Positions 48,568-59,999 are shown, counted from the first letter of the stretch. The stretch: DNA of 64,000 nt from Stutzerimonas stutzeri (GCF_015291885.1 NZ_CP036186.1:4230001-4294000), one strand, 5' to 3'. The notes: generated from the letters alone by a model not told the origin. Numbers and translations: made by a program.

Positions 48568-51135
48568 ATGGCAGCAGTAGGCGCCGAACTCTGGCCTCAC
48601 AGTCACAGCGAGATGAGCGAGCGGATCCGCCGGTACGACTGGGGCGCGACTGCGCTGGGCACGCCCGATACCTGGCCGGCTTCGCTGCGGTTGCTGCTCG
48701 ATACCATTCTCGAAGCACCTCTGCCGATGTGCATCCTCTGGGGCGACCAGGCGCTGCAGCTGTACAACGACGCTCACGCCGCACTGATCGGCGATCGCCA
48801 CCCGGGTGAACTGGGCCAGCCGGCCTGTCAGCGCTGGGGCGCGACCTGGGAATTGCTCGACCCGGCCTGCGACACTGCTCAGCGCGGTGAGGCCCGCGTT
48901 CTGCGCAATCAGCAGCTGGCCATCGAGCGCGCAGGTCAACTGGAAGAAGCCTGGTTCGATCTCGCCCTGAGCCCCATTCGTAATGCGCCGCACAGTATTA
49001 GCGGGCTGCTGCTGTGCCTCAGTGAAACCAGCGAACGCGTACGCACCGAAACTCGCCTTTCGCAGACCGCCCTGCACTACAAGCTCAGCGCCGAGGTGCA
49101 CCGGGCCAGTGAGCAGCGCCTGCAACTTGCCCTCGAAGCCAGCGACCTGATCGGCATTTGGGACTGGGCCATCCACGCCAGCGAAATTCCGCCGGGGGCC
49201 GAGCTTTCACGAATTCTTCCGGTGGAACAGTCCGGCCCCAATGGGCTGAGTAGCGAAGCCTTTTTCGAGCACGTCCACCCCGACGACGTACCACGCTTAC
49301 GCAAGGCCCTCGAGCGCTGCATCGCCGAGCGCGGCAACCTCGACGTTCGCTACCGACTCCAGCAACCAGATGGCGAAACACGCTGGGCGCTGGCGCGCGG
49401 GCGCTGCCACTGCGATGACCAAGGCAGGCCACTGCGTTTCCCCGGCGCGGTAATGAACATCACCCGTCAGCAAACCAGCGAAGACGCCCTGCGCCAGAGT
49501 GAAGCCGAACTGAAGATGGTCACCGACGCGCTGCCGGTGCTGATCGGCTATGTCGACGCAGAAGAGCGCTTTCGCTTCAACAATCGCTACTACTCCGACT
49601 GGTTCGGCCACTCGACCGAATGGCTGCTGGGCAAGACTGCACGCGAAGTGCTCGGCGAAAAAGGTTATGTCGAACGCCAGGCGAGCATTCGCGACGCGCT
49701 CGCCGGCAAGGACGTGACCTTCGAAGCCTACAGCCCGCACCGGGACGGGCAAGTGCGCAGGATGCTGGTGCACTATCTGCCGCGCCGCGATGGCCGCGGT
49801 GCAGTACTTGGCTTTTTCGTCATGGCGCTGGATGTCACCGAGCGCTGGCGTGCCGAACAGGCTTTGCGCGAACTCAACGAGACATTGGAGAGCCGCATCC
49901 AAGAGCGCACCCAGGCGCTGGCGGAAGTCTACGAGCGGCTGCTCAAGGAAATGGCTAGCCGCGAGCAGGCGCAGGAAGCATTGCGTCAGGCGCAGAAGAT
50001 GGAAGCGGTAGGCCAGCTGACCGGCGGCATCGCTCACGACTTCAACAACATGCTGACCGGCATCATCGGCGGTCTGGACCTGATTCAACGCTACATCCAG
50101 TCCGGCCGTCACGGCGAAACCCAACGTTTCATCGATGCCGCCGTGACTTCGGCCAACCGTGCCGCGGCGCTGACCCACCGTCTACTCGCCTTTGCCCGGC
50201 GCCAACCGTTGAATCTCAAGCGTGTCGAGCTGAACCAGCTGATCGAGTCGATGCACGATCTGCTCAGCCGCACACTGGGCAGCCATATCCAGATCCGCAA
50301 TCAGCTGCAGGAACGGCTATGGCCCGTTTCCAGCGACGAGAACCAACTGGAAAGCGCGCTGCTCAATCTGGTCATCAACGCCCGCGATGCCATGGCCGAC
50401 GGCGGCACCCTGCTGCTCGAAACCCGCAATACCGAACTGCAGCGACAAGGCGAAGTCGGCGACCTACCCGCAGGGCGCTACGTCATCCTGTGCCTGACCG
50501 ACAGCGGCTGCGGCATGAGCGCAAAGGTACTGGCCAGTGTCTTCGAACCATTCTTCACCACCAAGCCGATCGGCCAGGGCACCGGTCTCGGGCTATCGAT
50601 GGTGTACGGGTTCACTCGCCAGGCGGGTGGCCATATCCAGATCGCCAGCGAGCCTGGCGAAGGCACGCAGGTCAGCCTCTACCTGCCCGTCTTCGAGGAA
50701 CAGTCCGCCGCAGCAGTGGCTACGACGGCCATGGAGCCGGAAGGCACGTTGCATGCAAAACAGGGTGAAACGGTGCTGGTAGTCGAAGATGACCCAGCGG
50801 TGCGCCTGCTGGTCATCGATGTGCTGCAGATGCTCGGCTATCAGGCACTGGAGGCGGCGGACGGCAACGCGGCGATTCGCATACTCGAAAGCACTCCGGC
50901 CATCCACATGCTGGTCACCGATGTCGGACTACCGGGCATGAACGGCCGCCAGCTCGCCGACGTCGCGCGCCAGCAGCACCCTGGCCTGCCCGTGCTGTTC
51001 ATGACCGGTTACGCCAAACAGGCTGCCAGCGCGGACTTCCTCGAACCGGGCATGGACATGATCAGCAAACCGTTCAACCTGGATGCACTGGCCAAACGAG
51101 TGCGCGACATGCTGGCAGAGAACGACCAACGGTGA
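48568..51135 (+). CDS. Soluble hybrid histidine kinase with PAS domains and C-terminal receiver
   Basis: 855 residues, no membrane helices. Start at 48568 has TAGGAAG upstream. Order: GAF/PAS-like region (about 20-150); PAS/PAC repeats (about 185-310 and 315-430, with DVTERWRAEQALREL); coiled coil; phospho-acceptor His490 in GGIAHDFNNML; HATPase with NLVINARDAM and GTGLGLSMVYGF; receiver at about 735-850 with LVTDVGLPGMNG. The kinase core closely resembles that of the hybrid kinase at 62262. It is followed by fdhD after 111 bases. The signal and target are unknown. Confidence 0.9.
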   Translation: MAAVGAELWPHSHSEMSERIRRYDWGATALGTPDTWPASLRLLLDTILEAPLPMCILWGDQALQLYNDAHAALIGDRHPGELGQPACQRWGATWELLDPACDTAQRGEARVLRNQQLAIERAGQLEEAWFDLALSPIRNAPHSISGLLLCLSETSERVRTETRLSQTALHYKLSAEVHRASEQRLQLALEASDLIGIWDWAIHASEIPPGAELSRILPVEQSGPNGLSSEAFFEHVHPDDVPRLRKALERCIAERGNLDVRYRLQQPDGETRWALARGRCHCDDQGRPLRFPGAVMNITRQQTSEDALRQSEAELKMVTDALPVLIGYVDAEERFRFNNRYYSDWFGHSTEWLLGKTAREVLGEKGYVERQASIRDALAGKDVTFEAYSPHRDGQVRRMLVHYLPRRDGRGAVLGFFVMALDVTERWRAEQALRELNETLESRIQERTQALAEVYERLLKEMASREQAQEALRQAQKMEAVGQLTGGIAHDFNNMLTGIIGGLDLIQRYIQSGRHGETQRFIDAAVTSANRAAALTHRLLAFARRQPLNLKRVELNQLIESMHDLLSRTLGSHIQIRNQLQERLWPVSSDENQLESALLNLVINARDAMADGGTLLLETRNTELQRQGEVGDLPAGRYVILCLTDSGCGMSAKVLASVFEPFFTTKPIGQGTGLGLSMVYGFTRQAGGHIQIASEPGEGTQVSLYLPVFEEQSAAAVATTAMEPEGTLHAKQGETVLVVEDDPAVRLLVIDVLQMLGYQALEAADGNAAIRILESTPAIHMLVTDVGLPGMNGRQLADVARQQHPGLPVLFMTGYAKQAASADFLEPGMDMISKPFNLDALAKRVRDMLAENDQR

Positions 51136-51246
51136 ATCGTCCGCAGCCGGACGGGGTCATAACCCTATCCGCCGGCTGCGCGCATTCATGGCAACTGCGC
51201 CGTCTCGCCTGCAGCCCAGCGCTCCGGCCTTGCAATACTGCCCAGG

Positions 51247-52113
51247 ATGAACTTGCCGATGAATGCCCCGTCTCGCCTGACCGCTGGCTTCGCCGACGCC
51301 GCGCAATCACCCGTCGGTGCCAGTCAGCGCTATTGCTATCAGCCCATCGACGAAGTTGAGCAGTGCGCGGTCGACCTCGCCGAAGAGTGCGCGCTAGCAA
51401 TCGCCTACAACGGGCTCAACCAGGCGGTGATGATGATCTCGCCGGCCGATCTGGAAGATTTCGCGGTAGGGTTCAGCCTGGCCAATGGCCTCGTCGACTC
51501 GCTGGACGATATCTACGACGTCCGCCTGCAAGGTCGCGGCAATGCGAGGCGGGCGGAGCTGGAGATTTCCAGCCGCGCATTCTGGCGTCTCAAGCAGCAG
51601 CGTCGTCAGCTACCGGGTACCAGCAGCTGCGGACTGTGTGGTGTCGAGGCGCTGGAGCAGGCGTTGCCCCAGCTGCCGATAATGCCGACCTCACCGCTGC
51701 CGCCCTCGCATTGGCTGGCGGACCTGCGCCAGCGTATTGCGGATTTTCAGCCACTGGGCCGCGATTGCGGCGCGGTCCACGCGGCGCTGTTCATGGATGC
51801 GACCGGGGAAATACGCTTGGGCCGTGAAGATATCGGCCGGCATAACGCGCTGGATAAGCTGATTGGCGCCATGGCCCGCACTGGCTGTGTCGCAGATGGC
51901 GGCTTGGCGATCGTCACCAGCCGCTGCAGTCTGGAGCTGGTACACAAAGTTCAGCGGGCCGGCATTCCGACGCTGGTCAGCCTGTCCTCACCTACGGGGC
52001 TGGCTGCGAAATGGGCGCAGCGGCATAACCTGAATCTGATCCACCTGCCGCACCACAGCACGCCACGTGTCTACAGCCCAACGGTATCGGCTGCGGGCAA
52101 ACCGCGCGGCTGA
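51247..52113 (+). CDS. fdhD: Formate dehydrogenase accessory sulfurtransferase FdhD
   Basis: 288 residues. Transfers sulfur from IscS to the molybdenum cofactor of formate dehydrogenases, an essential maturation step. The catalytic CxxC pair is at Cys128/Cys131 (SSCGLCG). Other family blocks are EDIGRHNALDKLIG and TSRCSLELVHKVQRAGIPTLVSLSS (two parts). A second ATG at 51259 has a better-placed AGGA. Its client is probably the molybdoenzyme at 25647, 23 kb away. Confidence 0.95.
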   Translation: MNLPMNAPSRLTAGFADAAQSPVGASQRYCYQPIDEVEQCAVDLAEECALAIAYNGLNQAVMMISPADLEDFAVGFSLANGLVDSLDDIYDVRLQGRGNARRAELEISSRAFWRLKQQRRQLPGTSSCGLCGVEALEQALPQLPIMPTSPLPPSHWLADLRQRIADFQPLGRDCGAVHAALFMDATGEIRLGREDIGRHNALDKLIGAMARTGCVADGGLAIVTSRCSLELVHKVQRAGIPTLVSLSSPTGLAAKWAQRHNLNLIHLPHHSTPRVYSPTVSAAGKPRG

Positions 52114-52302
52114 TGCGCACTTCATCCGGGAAACGGGGATATCCTACAAGCGAGCTGAGACCACCCAGAAAAGCCCAAGTTCCCACGGAAAATCAAAGAG
52201 TTAGCAAACGGGAACTGCATCACGCATTTCGTCGGGACGCTCTTGCCCGAAGCGGAACGGCACGTGAGGATCACGGCGCAATTCCACATATGGGATCACA
52301 CC

Positions 52303-52764
52303 ATGAAGTACGCCTCGATTTTCCTGTTGTCTTCCAGCCTGCTCAGCGGCGCGGCATTCGCCGGCAGCAACACTGAAGCCGCCGTCGGCGGCGCACTTGG
52401 CGGCGCGCTGGGCTCAGTGGTCGGCGAGCATCTGGGGGGGTCTACCGGCGCGGCGATCGGTGCCGGCGTAGGCGGCGCGGCTGGCGGCATGGTCGGTGCA
52501 GATAAGCGCAGCCGCACTGAAGCGGCCATCGGTGGCGGCCTGGGCGCAGCGGGCGGCAATGTCATTGGTCAGCGGGTCGGGGGCAGCACCGGTGGGCTGA
52601 TCGGCGCTGCGGTAGGCGGCGGAGCAGGTGGCGCTATCGGCAATGCTTACGGCGATGATGATGACTATCGGGGCGACCGCCGCTACCGAGACGACCGCCG
52701 TTACTACGGTCACCCCGGCAAAGCCAAAGGGCACTACAAGCACAAACACAAACATCACCGCTGA
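52303..52764 (+). CDS. Glycine-zipper exported protein with His/Lys-rich tail
   Basis: 153 residues from the ATG at 52303. Signal peptide MKYASIFLLSSSLLSGAAFA. The mature part holds three GxxxG-rich glycine-zipper segments (GGALGGALGSVVGEHLGG, AAIGAGVGGAAGGMVG, LIGAAVGGGAGGAIG), typical of proteins that pack in or on membranes. Then follow an acidic-basic linker (GDDDDYRGDRRYRDDRRYYG) and a His/Lys tail (KHKHKHHR) that could bind metal or polyphosphate. Function unknown. Gap 52114-52302 before it shows no recognised signal. Confidence 0.8.
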   Translation: MKYASIFLLSSSLLSGAAFAGSNTEAAVGGALGGALGSVVGEHLGGSTGAAIGAGVGGAAGGMVGADKRSRTEAAIGGGLGAAGGNVIGQRVGGSTGGLIGAAVGGGAGGAIGNAYGDDDDYRGDRRYRDDRRYYGHPGKAKGHYKHKHKHHR

Positions 52765-52808
52765 TACTGCTGACCTTGCCGCGCGAACTGGCACGGCAAG
52801 AGCACCGC

Positions 52809-52835
52809 TGCATGGCCCGGAATCCCGGCCATGCA
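52809..52835. other. Hairpin between convergent genes
   Basis: TGCATGGCC (52809-52817) and GGCCATGCA (52827-52835) are perfect nine-base arms around CGGAATCCC. It lies between the glycine-zipper gene and the convergent thioesterase gene. No long T-run, so terminator function is plausible but not shown. Confidence 0.4.
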
Positions 52836-52876
52836 GTGCAACTAAACCCCGCTCTCCTTCTGCACCATTTCCTTCT

Positions 52877-53311
52877 TCACACCAGCAATGCCTCCAACGC
52901 CTGGCGCAAGCCAGCGGGAATCGGGGTTGGTCGGTTGCTGACGCGTTCCACGAAGACGTGGACGAAGCGCCCCGCCGCACAGGCCTGCGCCTCACCGGCC
53001 TTGAAGATCGCCAGTTCATACTGCACTGAGCTGTTGCCCAATCTTCCGACTCGCAAGCCAACTTCCAGAGCGTCCGGAAAGGCGATGGACGAAAAGTAAT
53101 CGCACGCGGAGCTGACCACGAAGCCCACCACCTCGCCGTCGTGAATATCCAGCCCGCCGCGTTCGATCAGATAGGTATTCACCGCGCTATCGAAATAGCT
53201 GTAGTAGACGACGTTGTTCACGTGGCCGTAGATGTCGTTGTCATGCCAGCGCGTGGTAATGGGCTGGAAGTGGCGATAATCGGTACGCAGGTGCTGCGGT
53301 TGTTCGGCCAT
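52877..53311 (-). CDS. Acyl-CoA thioesterase (4-hydroxybenzoyl-CoA thioesterase type)
   Basis: 144 residues from the ATG at 53311. Hotdog fold with the 4HBT active-site region RWHDNDIYGHVNNVVYYSYFD, where the first Asp is catalytic. Related to YbgC/FcbC enzymes. It follows the iron alcohol dehydrogenase gene by 58 bases on the same strand and may be the last gene of the lipid operon. Confidence 0.87.
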   Translation of the reverse strand: MAEQPQHLRTDYRHFQPITTRWHDNDIYGHVNNVVYYSYFDSAVNTYLIERGGLDIHDGEVVGFVVSSACDYFSSIAFPDALEVGLRVGRLGNSSVQYELAIFKAGEAQACAAGRFVHVFVERVSNRPTPIPAGLRQALEALLV

Positions 53312-53369
53312 GCGGTAAATCCTTCGGGGTAACAGACGCTGCGCCACGTGAACGCGACGCAACGCGGGG

Positions 53370-54533
53370 TCAGTAAGCCGCTCGGTAGATCGCCAGGGCG
53401 TCAGCCTCGGTCACTTCCCGCGGGTTGTTGACCAAGAGGCGCTGCTGCAGCATCGCTTCCTTGGCCAGTTGCGGCAGCATGTCCTCGGGCACACCGGCAT
53501 CACGCAGCCGGGTCGGCAGGCCAACGCGTGCGCTCATCTGCTCAAATTCCACAATCAGCTGCTCGGCATAAGTCGAAGGGTCATCGGTGCGCAGTCGATC
53601 ACCGAGAATGATCGGCGCCAGCTCGCCGTAATGCGTGGTCGCCGCGCTGACGTTGAAGCGCAACACCTGCGGCAACACCAGAGCGTTGGAAAGGCCGTGA
53701 GGAATATGGAAATTGCCCCCCAGCGGATAGGCCAGCGCGTGCACCGCGGCGACCGGCGCATTGGCGAACGCCTGCCCGGCCAGGCAGGCGCCCAGCAGCA
53801 TGGCCTGGCGCGCCTCACGGTTGCTGCCGTTATGCACCGCCTCGTCCAGATTGGCCGCCAAGAGGCGCAGCGCCTCACGGGCCAACAGGTCGGACATCGG
53901 GTTCTTCTTCAACGCACTGGTATAGGCCTCGATGGCATGCACCATGGCATCGATGCCCGTGGCCGCTGTCACCGCTGGTGGCAGGCCGAGGGTGAGATCG
54001 GCATCCAGCAATGCCAGATCCGGCAGCAACAGCGTGGAGACCACGCCCATTTTGGTCGTCTCGCCGGTGGTGATGATGGCGATCTGCGTGACTTCGGAGC
54101 CGGTGCCCGCCGTGGTCGGCACCTGTATCAGCGGCAGGCGCTGACCCTTGGCGTTGCCGACCCCATAGATGTCCTGCAGCGATTGACTGCAGTCAGGATG
54201 CGCCAGCAATGCCACCAGCTTGGCGACATCCATCGAGCTGCCGCCACCGAAGCCGATGACCAGATCGGCACCGCACGCTTTCGCCTGCTCGACCGCAGCC
54301 ATCACGATATTTTCTGGCGGATCAGCGATGACCTGATCGTACACAGCGACTTGCAGCCCTTCCGCCTCGAAGCCCGGCAGCACTTCATTGAGCAGGCCGA
54401 AGCGAGTGATTCCCGGGTCGGTCACCACCAGCACCGAGCGTGCCCCGCGCTCCTTGCAGAGGCTGGCCAGCCGGCGCGACGAGCCGGGCTCGCAGATCAA
54501 TTGAGCGGTTGTGGCAAAGCTGAACGGATGCAT
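53370..54533 (-). CDS. Iron-containing alcohol dehydrogenase
   Basis: 387 residues. NAD(P)-binding GFGGGSSMDVAKLVALL, TAGTGSEVTQIAII, and the iron-binding histidines in HALAYPLGGNFHIPHGLSNA. AGGAGG is upstream of the start. Oxidises or reduces alcohols/aldehydes; the exact substrate cannot be read. Third gene of the operon under the LysR regulator, 24 bases behind the acyl-CoA dehydrogenase. Confidence 0.92.
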   Translation of the reverse strand: MHPFSFATTAQLICEPGSSRRLASLCKERGARSVLVVTDPGITRFGLLNEVLPGFEAEGLQVAVYDQVIADPPENIVMAAVEQAKACGADLVIGFGGGSSMDVAKLVALLAHPDCSQSLQDIYGVGNAKGQRLPLIQVPTTAGTGSEVTQIAIITTGETTKMGVVSTLLLPDLALLDADLTLGLPPAVTAATGIDAMVHAIEAYTSALKKNPMSDLLAREALRLLAANLDEAVHNGSNREARQAMLLGACLAGQAFANAPVAAVHALAYPLGGNFHIPHGLSNALVLPQVLRFNVSAATTHYGELAPIILGDRLRTDDPSTYAEQLIVEFEQMSARVGLPTRLRDAGVPEDMLPQLAKEAMLQQRLLVNNPREVTEADALAIYRAAY

Positions 54534-54557
54534 CGGTGCCTCCTGTGATCGATTAGC

Positions 54558-56348
<1,791 letters not shown>

Positions 56349-56350
56349 GC

Positions 56351-57589
56351 TCACGCCTCCTTCTTGTGGTCGGCGAAACGACCGCCAAGGGTGGCCAGGC
56401 TGTCGATCAGCCCTGCAGGCTGCCAGTGCTCGCCATGCTGCTCGGCCAATGCACTGAGACGATCACGAATGGCCGGCAGGCCCTGACGATCGGCCCAGGT
56501 CATCGGGCCACCAACTTCGGCGGGGAAGCCGTAACCGTAGAGGTAGACGGTGTCGATATCGGCGCTGGACTCAGCCATGCCTTCCTCGAGAATCTTCGCG
56601 CCCTCATTGACCAGCGCCAGCAGGCAGCGCTCGAGGATCTCCTCCGGGCCGATCTCGCGGCGCTCATAGCCGAGGCGCTCGGACTCGCGCTGCACCAGGG
56701 CGTCCACTTCCGGATCGTGCTCGGCCTGGCGGCTGCCCTCGGCGTAGCGGTAGTAGCCCATGCGCGACTTCTGGCCGAAGCGGCCCAGCTCGCAGAGACG
56801 GTTATCCACCTGCACCTCGGAATCATCCTGGCCCTTGCCGGCCAGTTCGCGGGCGCGCCATTCCAGGTCGATACCGACCACGTCATACATACGGAACGGG
56901 CCCATGGCGAAGCCGAAGCCCTGCAGCGCGGCGTCCACCTGATGGGGATAGGCGCCTTCGAGCAGCATCATCCGCGCCTCGCGCACGTAGGTGGCGAGCA
57001 TGCGGTTGCCGATGAAGCCCGGGCAGTTGCCGGCGACCACACTGACCTTGCCCATGCGCTTGCCCAGTTCGGTGGAGGCGTCGAGCACGGCTTTGGAGGT
57101 CTTCGCGCCGCGGACGATTTCCAGCAGCTTCATGATGTGCGCCGGGCTGAAAAAGTGCAGGCCCACGACCTGCTCCGGGCGGCTGGTAACGGCGGCGATG
57201 GCGTCGATATCCAGCGCCGAGGTGTTGCTGGCGAGGATGCCGGTCGGCTTCACGATGCCGTCCAGCTCGCGGAAGATCTTCTGCTTAAGCTCGAGGTTTT
57301 CGTAGACCGCCTCGATCACCAGATCCACATCGGCCAGAGCCTGGTAATCAGCCGCCTTGCTGATGCAGGCCCGGCGCGCAGCCGCCTGGACCTCGTCAAT
57401 GCGCCCCTGGCGCACGTTGTGCGCATAGGTGTCGGCCACCACGCCCAGCGCCTGTTCCAGCATCTCGGGATTGTTGTCCAGCCAGCGCACCTGCACGCCG
57501 GCGTTGGCCAGGCTCATGACGATACCGCGGCCCATGGTGCCCGCGCCGATCACGGCGGCGGTCTGGATATCGAAGCGGGTTTGGCTCAT
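56351..57589 (-). CDS. 3-hydroxyacyl-CoA dehydrogenase, stand-alone
   Basis: 412 residues from the ATG at 57589 with GAGGA upstream; the in-frame ATG at 57631 is less likely. NAD-binding AAVIGAGTMGRGIVMSLANAG near residues 10-30, catalytic FFSPAHIMKLLEIVRG, and two C-terminal 3HCDH domains (NRMLATYVREARMML; YGYGFPAEVGGPMTWAD). No enoyl-CoA hydratase domain is fused, unlike FadB. First gene of the minus-strand lipid operon; divergent from the LysR regulator at 57692. Confidence 0.92.
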   Translation of the reverse strand: MSQTRFDIQTAAVIGAGTMGRGIVMSLANAGVQVRWLDNNPEMLEQALGVVADTYAHNVRQGRIDEVQAAARRACISKAADYQALADVDLVIEAVYENLELKQKIFRELDGIVKPTGILASNTSALDIDAIAAVTSRPEQVVGLHFFSPAHIMKLLEIVRGAKTSKAVLDASTELGKRMGKVSVVAGNCPGFIGNRMLATYVREARMMLLEGAYPHQVDAALQGFGFAMGPFRMYDVVGIDLEWRARELAGKGQDDSEVQVDNRLCELGRFGQKSRMGYYRYAEGSRQAEHDPEVDALVQRESERLGYERREIGPEEILERCLLALVNEGAKILEEGMAESSADIDTVYLYGYGFPAEVGGPMTWADRQGLPAIRDRLSALAEQHGEHWQPAGLIDSLATLGGRFADHKKEA

Positions 57590-57691
57590 TGCAGCTGTCC
57601 TCGTTGCAAGGCTGGAAAAACTGGAGACCAACCATAGACGAAGACGCTACTATTTTTGAAATTTAGTCTTGTGATGTTTCGAATTCACCAA

Positions 57692-58591
57692 ATGAATATC
57701 TACAACTTCGACCTCAACCTGCTCCGCGTGCTCGACGCCCTGCTGCGCGAGCGCAACGTCTCCCGCGCCGCCGAGCGTTTGTCCCTCAGCCAGCCGGCGG
57801 TCAGCAATGCACTCAATCGCCTGCGCGAACTGCTCGACGACCCACTGCTGGTGCGTGCCGGCCGTGCCATGCAGCCGACGCCAAGGGCGCTGGCACTGGA
57901 AGCGCCGATCCGCCATGCGCTGCAGCAGATCGAGCACAGCCTGATCGCCGGGGAGGCCTTCGATCCGGCGCGCAGCCACCAGCGCTTTCGCATCGCCGTC
58001 ACCGACTATGTCGAGCTGATCTGCATGCCGGCGCTGATGCGGCGTCTGGCCGAGCATGCACCCGGCATTCAACTGGCGATCCAGCACCTGACCCCGACGC
58101 TGCCGGTCGAAGCGCTGGACAACGGTGAGGTCGACCTGGTGCTTGGGCGCTTTCTCGACGTGCCCTCGCGCTTTCACGTCCGCCATTGGGCCAGCGAGAC
58201 CCTGCAGGTGGCGGTGCGCCGCGAACATCCGCTACTCACCGCGGGCCTGGATCTGGACGCCTTTCTACGCCTGCGCCACCTGTGGGTACATGGCGGCCAA
58301 ACCCGTGGCATGGTCGACCAGTGGCTGGAAGCCCAGGGCCGCGAGCGCGAGGTGGTGTACACCACACCAAACTACCTGCAGGCCGCCCATATCGTCGCCA
58401 GCAGCGACCTCGCCGCAGTCTTGCCGACCCAGCTGGCGCGTTACTTCGCCACCCTGCTGCCCCTGCAGCTATTCGACCTGCCGTTTGATCTCGGCACCTT
58501 CGCTTTGGATATCGTCAGCGTCGCGCAGCGGCAGAACGACTCGGCGCTGCAATGGCTGATCGAGCAGATCGCTGCCGTGGCGCCCGGCTGA
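57692..58591 (+). CDS. LysR-family transcriptional regulator
   Basis: 299 residues from the ATG at 57692 (MNIYNFDLNLLRVLDALLRE), typical of the NodD/PA-type subgroup. HTH at about 20-45 (NVSRAAERLSLSQPAVSNALNRLRELLDDPLLVR split in parts). Periplasmic-binding-like effector domain follows (about 90-299). The 102-base divergent interval to the 3-hydroxyacyl-CoA dehydrogenase gene is AT-rich (e.g. TTTTTGAAATTTAG at 57652-57665), consistent with an operator for both. It likely controls the lipid operon; the inducer is unknown. Confidence 0.9.
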   Translation: MNIYNFDLNLLRVLDALLRERNVSRAAERLSLSQPAVSNALNRLRELLDDPLLVRAGRAMQPTPRALALEAPIRHALQQIEHSLIAGEAFDPARSHQRFRIAVTDYVELICMPALMRRLAEHAPGIQLAIQHLTPTLPVEALDNGEVDLVLGRFLDVPSRFHVRHWASETLQVAVRREHPLLTAGLDLDAFLRLRHLWVHGGQTRGMVDQWLEAQGREREVVYTTPNYLQAAHIVASSDLAAVLPTQLARYFATLLPLQLFDLPFDLGTFALDIVSVAQRQNDSALQWLIEQIAAVAPG

Positions 58592-58788
58592 ACAGTGATC
58601 GGCCATGACGCGATTCCTGCTTGTAGCTGATGCCCATTTGCTACTATCTCCCAGTTTATTTGTCGGAAATATCGGAAAGCTGCCAAGCCATCGCTGGCTT
58701 CGCGGAACATCGCCGCGAGGCGGACCTCTATTCCTATTAACGCGCCATGGTGAACATGGACAATCAAGTCAAATCTGGAGCTACACCT

Positions 58789-59637
58789 ATGGCGGCCCTG
58801 CTGCAACGCACCATCGACACCATCACTCGCAATCAGTCCGAACTGCTCAGCAGCTGGAAGTCCGATCTGCAGAACCTTGGCGGCTACCACAACGTCAAGT
58901 CCGAAGAACTAGCCCAGCAGACTGTCGACTTCATCCGCCAGCTGATCAGCGGAACGGTAGACGGCTCGGCCGACATCAATGGCCCGGCGTGGGATGGCAT
59001 GCGCCTGTATCTGGAGAAGCTCTCGCGTAGCCGCGCACTCCTAGGCATGGATTCGCAGCAGACCGCCGGCTTCATCTTCGCCTTCAAGCGCCCGTTGATG
59101 GCATTGCTGCAAAGCGAGTACGCCAACGAGCCGGCGGTATTCGCCGAGCAGCTGTGGGCCGCGTCCGAGCTGATCGACAGCCTGGGTCTGTACACCGTAC
59201 GCACCTTCCAGAAGTCCCGCGAAGAAGTGATCAAGCGTCAGCAGGAAGAATTGCTGGAACTGTCGACTCCGGTGGTCAAGCTGTGGGACGGCGTACTCGC
59301 CCTGCCGATGATCGGTACCCTCGACTCGCAGCGCACGCAGGTGGTGATGGAATCGCTGCTGCAGCGCATCGTCGATACCGGTTCGGAAATCGCCATCATC
59401 GATATCACTGGCGTGCCGACGGTCGACACCCTGGTCGCCCAGCACCTGCTGAAAACGGTCACCGCGATTCGCCTGATGGGTGCCGACTGCATCATCAGCG
59501 GCGTGCGTCCGCAGATCGCGCAAACCATCGTGCATCTGGGCCTGGACCTGCAGGGCATCGTCACCAAGGCCAGCCTGGCTGACGCCCTCGCCCTGGCCCT
59601 GCGCCGTGCGGGCCTCACCGTGACGAAGGCCGTCTAA
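58789..59637 (+). CDS. rsbR: Stressosome sensor scaffold RsbR
   Basis: 282 residues from the ATG at 58789, preceded by TCTGGAG; upstream ATGs at 58747 and 58756 lack ribosome sites. N-terminal all-helical (non-haem globin-like) sensor domain (about 1-155), then a STAS domain (about 158-275). STAS marks: LSTPVVKLWDGVLALPMIGTLDS and DITGVPTVDTLVAQHLLKTV. Thr177 and Thr211 are 34 apart, like the phosphorylated Thr171 and Thr205 of Bacillus RsbR; this is by spacing and context. Followed by rsbS with one-base overlap. Confidence 0.92.
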   Translation: MAALLQRTIDTITRNQSELLSSWKSDLQNLGGYHNVKSEELAQQTVDFIRQLISGTVDGSADINGPAWDGMRLYLEKLSRSRALLGMDSQQTAGFIFAFKRPLMALLQSEYANEPAVFAEQLWAASELIDSLGLYTVRTFQKSREEVIKRQQEELLELSTPVVKLWDGVLALPMIGTLDSQRTQVVMESLLQRIVDTGSEIAIIDITGVPTVDTLVAQHLLKTVTAIRLMGADCIISGVRPQIAQTIVHLGLDLQGIVTKASLADALALALRRAGLTVTKAV

Positions 59638-59999
59638 TGGACCGCATACCCATTCTGCGGATGGGCGAGTTTCTACTCGTCACCATCCAGGTCGACATGC
59701 ACGACCAACTGGCGATGACCCTGCAGGACGATCTGGCCGAGCGCATCAGTGCAACCTCGGCAAAGGCCGTGCTGATCGACATCTCCGCGCTGGACATGGT
59801 CGACTCCTTCATCGGTCGCATGATCGGCACCATCTCCGGCCTGTCGCGGATCATGGATGCCGAAACCGTGGTGGTCGGCATGCAGCCCGCTGTGGCCATT
59901 ACCCTGGTCGAACTCGGTCTCGAGCTACCTGGGGTCAGCACCGCATTGAACGTCGAGCGTGGCATGCAGTTACTGTGTGCCCGCGTGGCCGCCCAATGA
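59637..59999 (+). CDS. rsbS: Stressosome scaffold RsbS
   Basis: 120 residues, a stand-alone STAS domain of normal size. Ser57 in ALDMVDSFIGRM corresponds to Bacillus RsbS Ser59, phosphorylated by RsbT. RsbR and RsbS co-assemble the 1.8-MDa stressosome in Bacillus. TAATG overlap with rsbR and ATGA overlap with rsbT show strict translational coupling. Confidence 0.93.
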   Translation: MDRIPILRMGEFLLVTIQVDMHDQLAMTLQDDLAERISATSAKAVLIDISALDMVDSFIGRMIGTISGLSRIMDAETVVVGMQPAVAITLVELGLELPGVSTALNVERGMQLLCARVAAQ

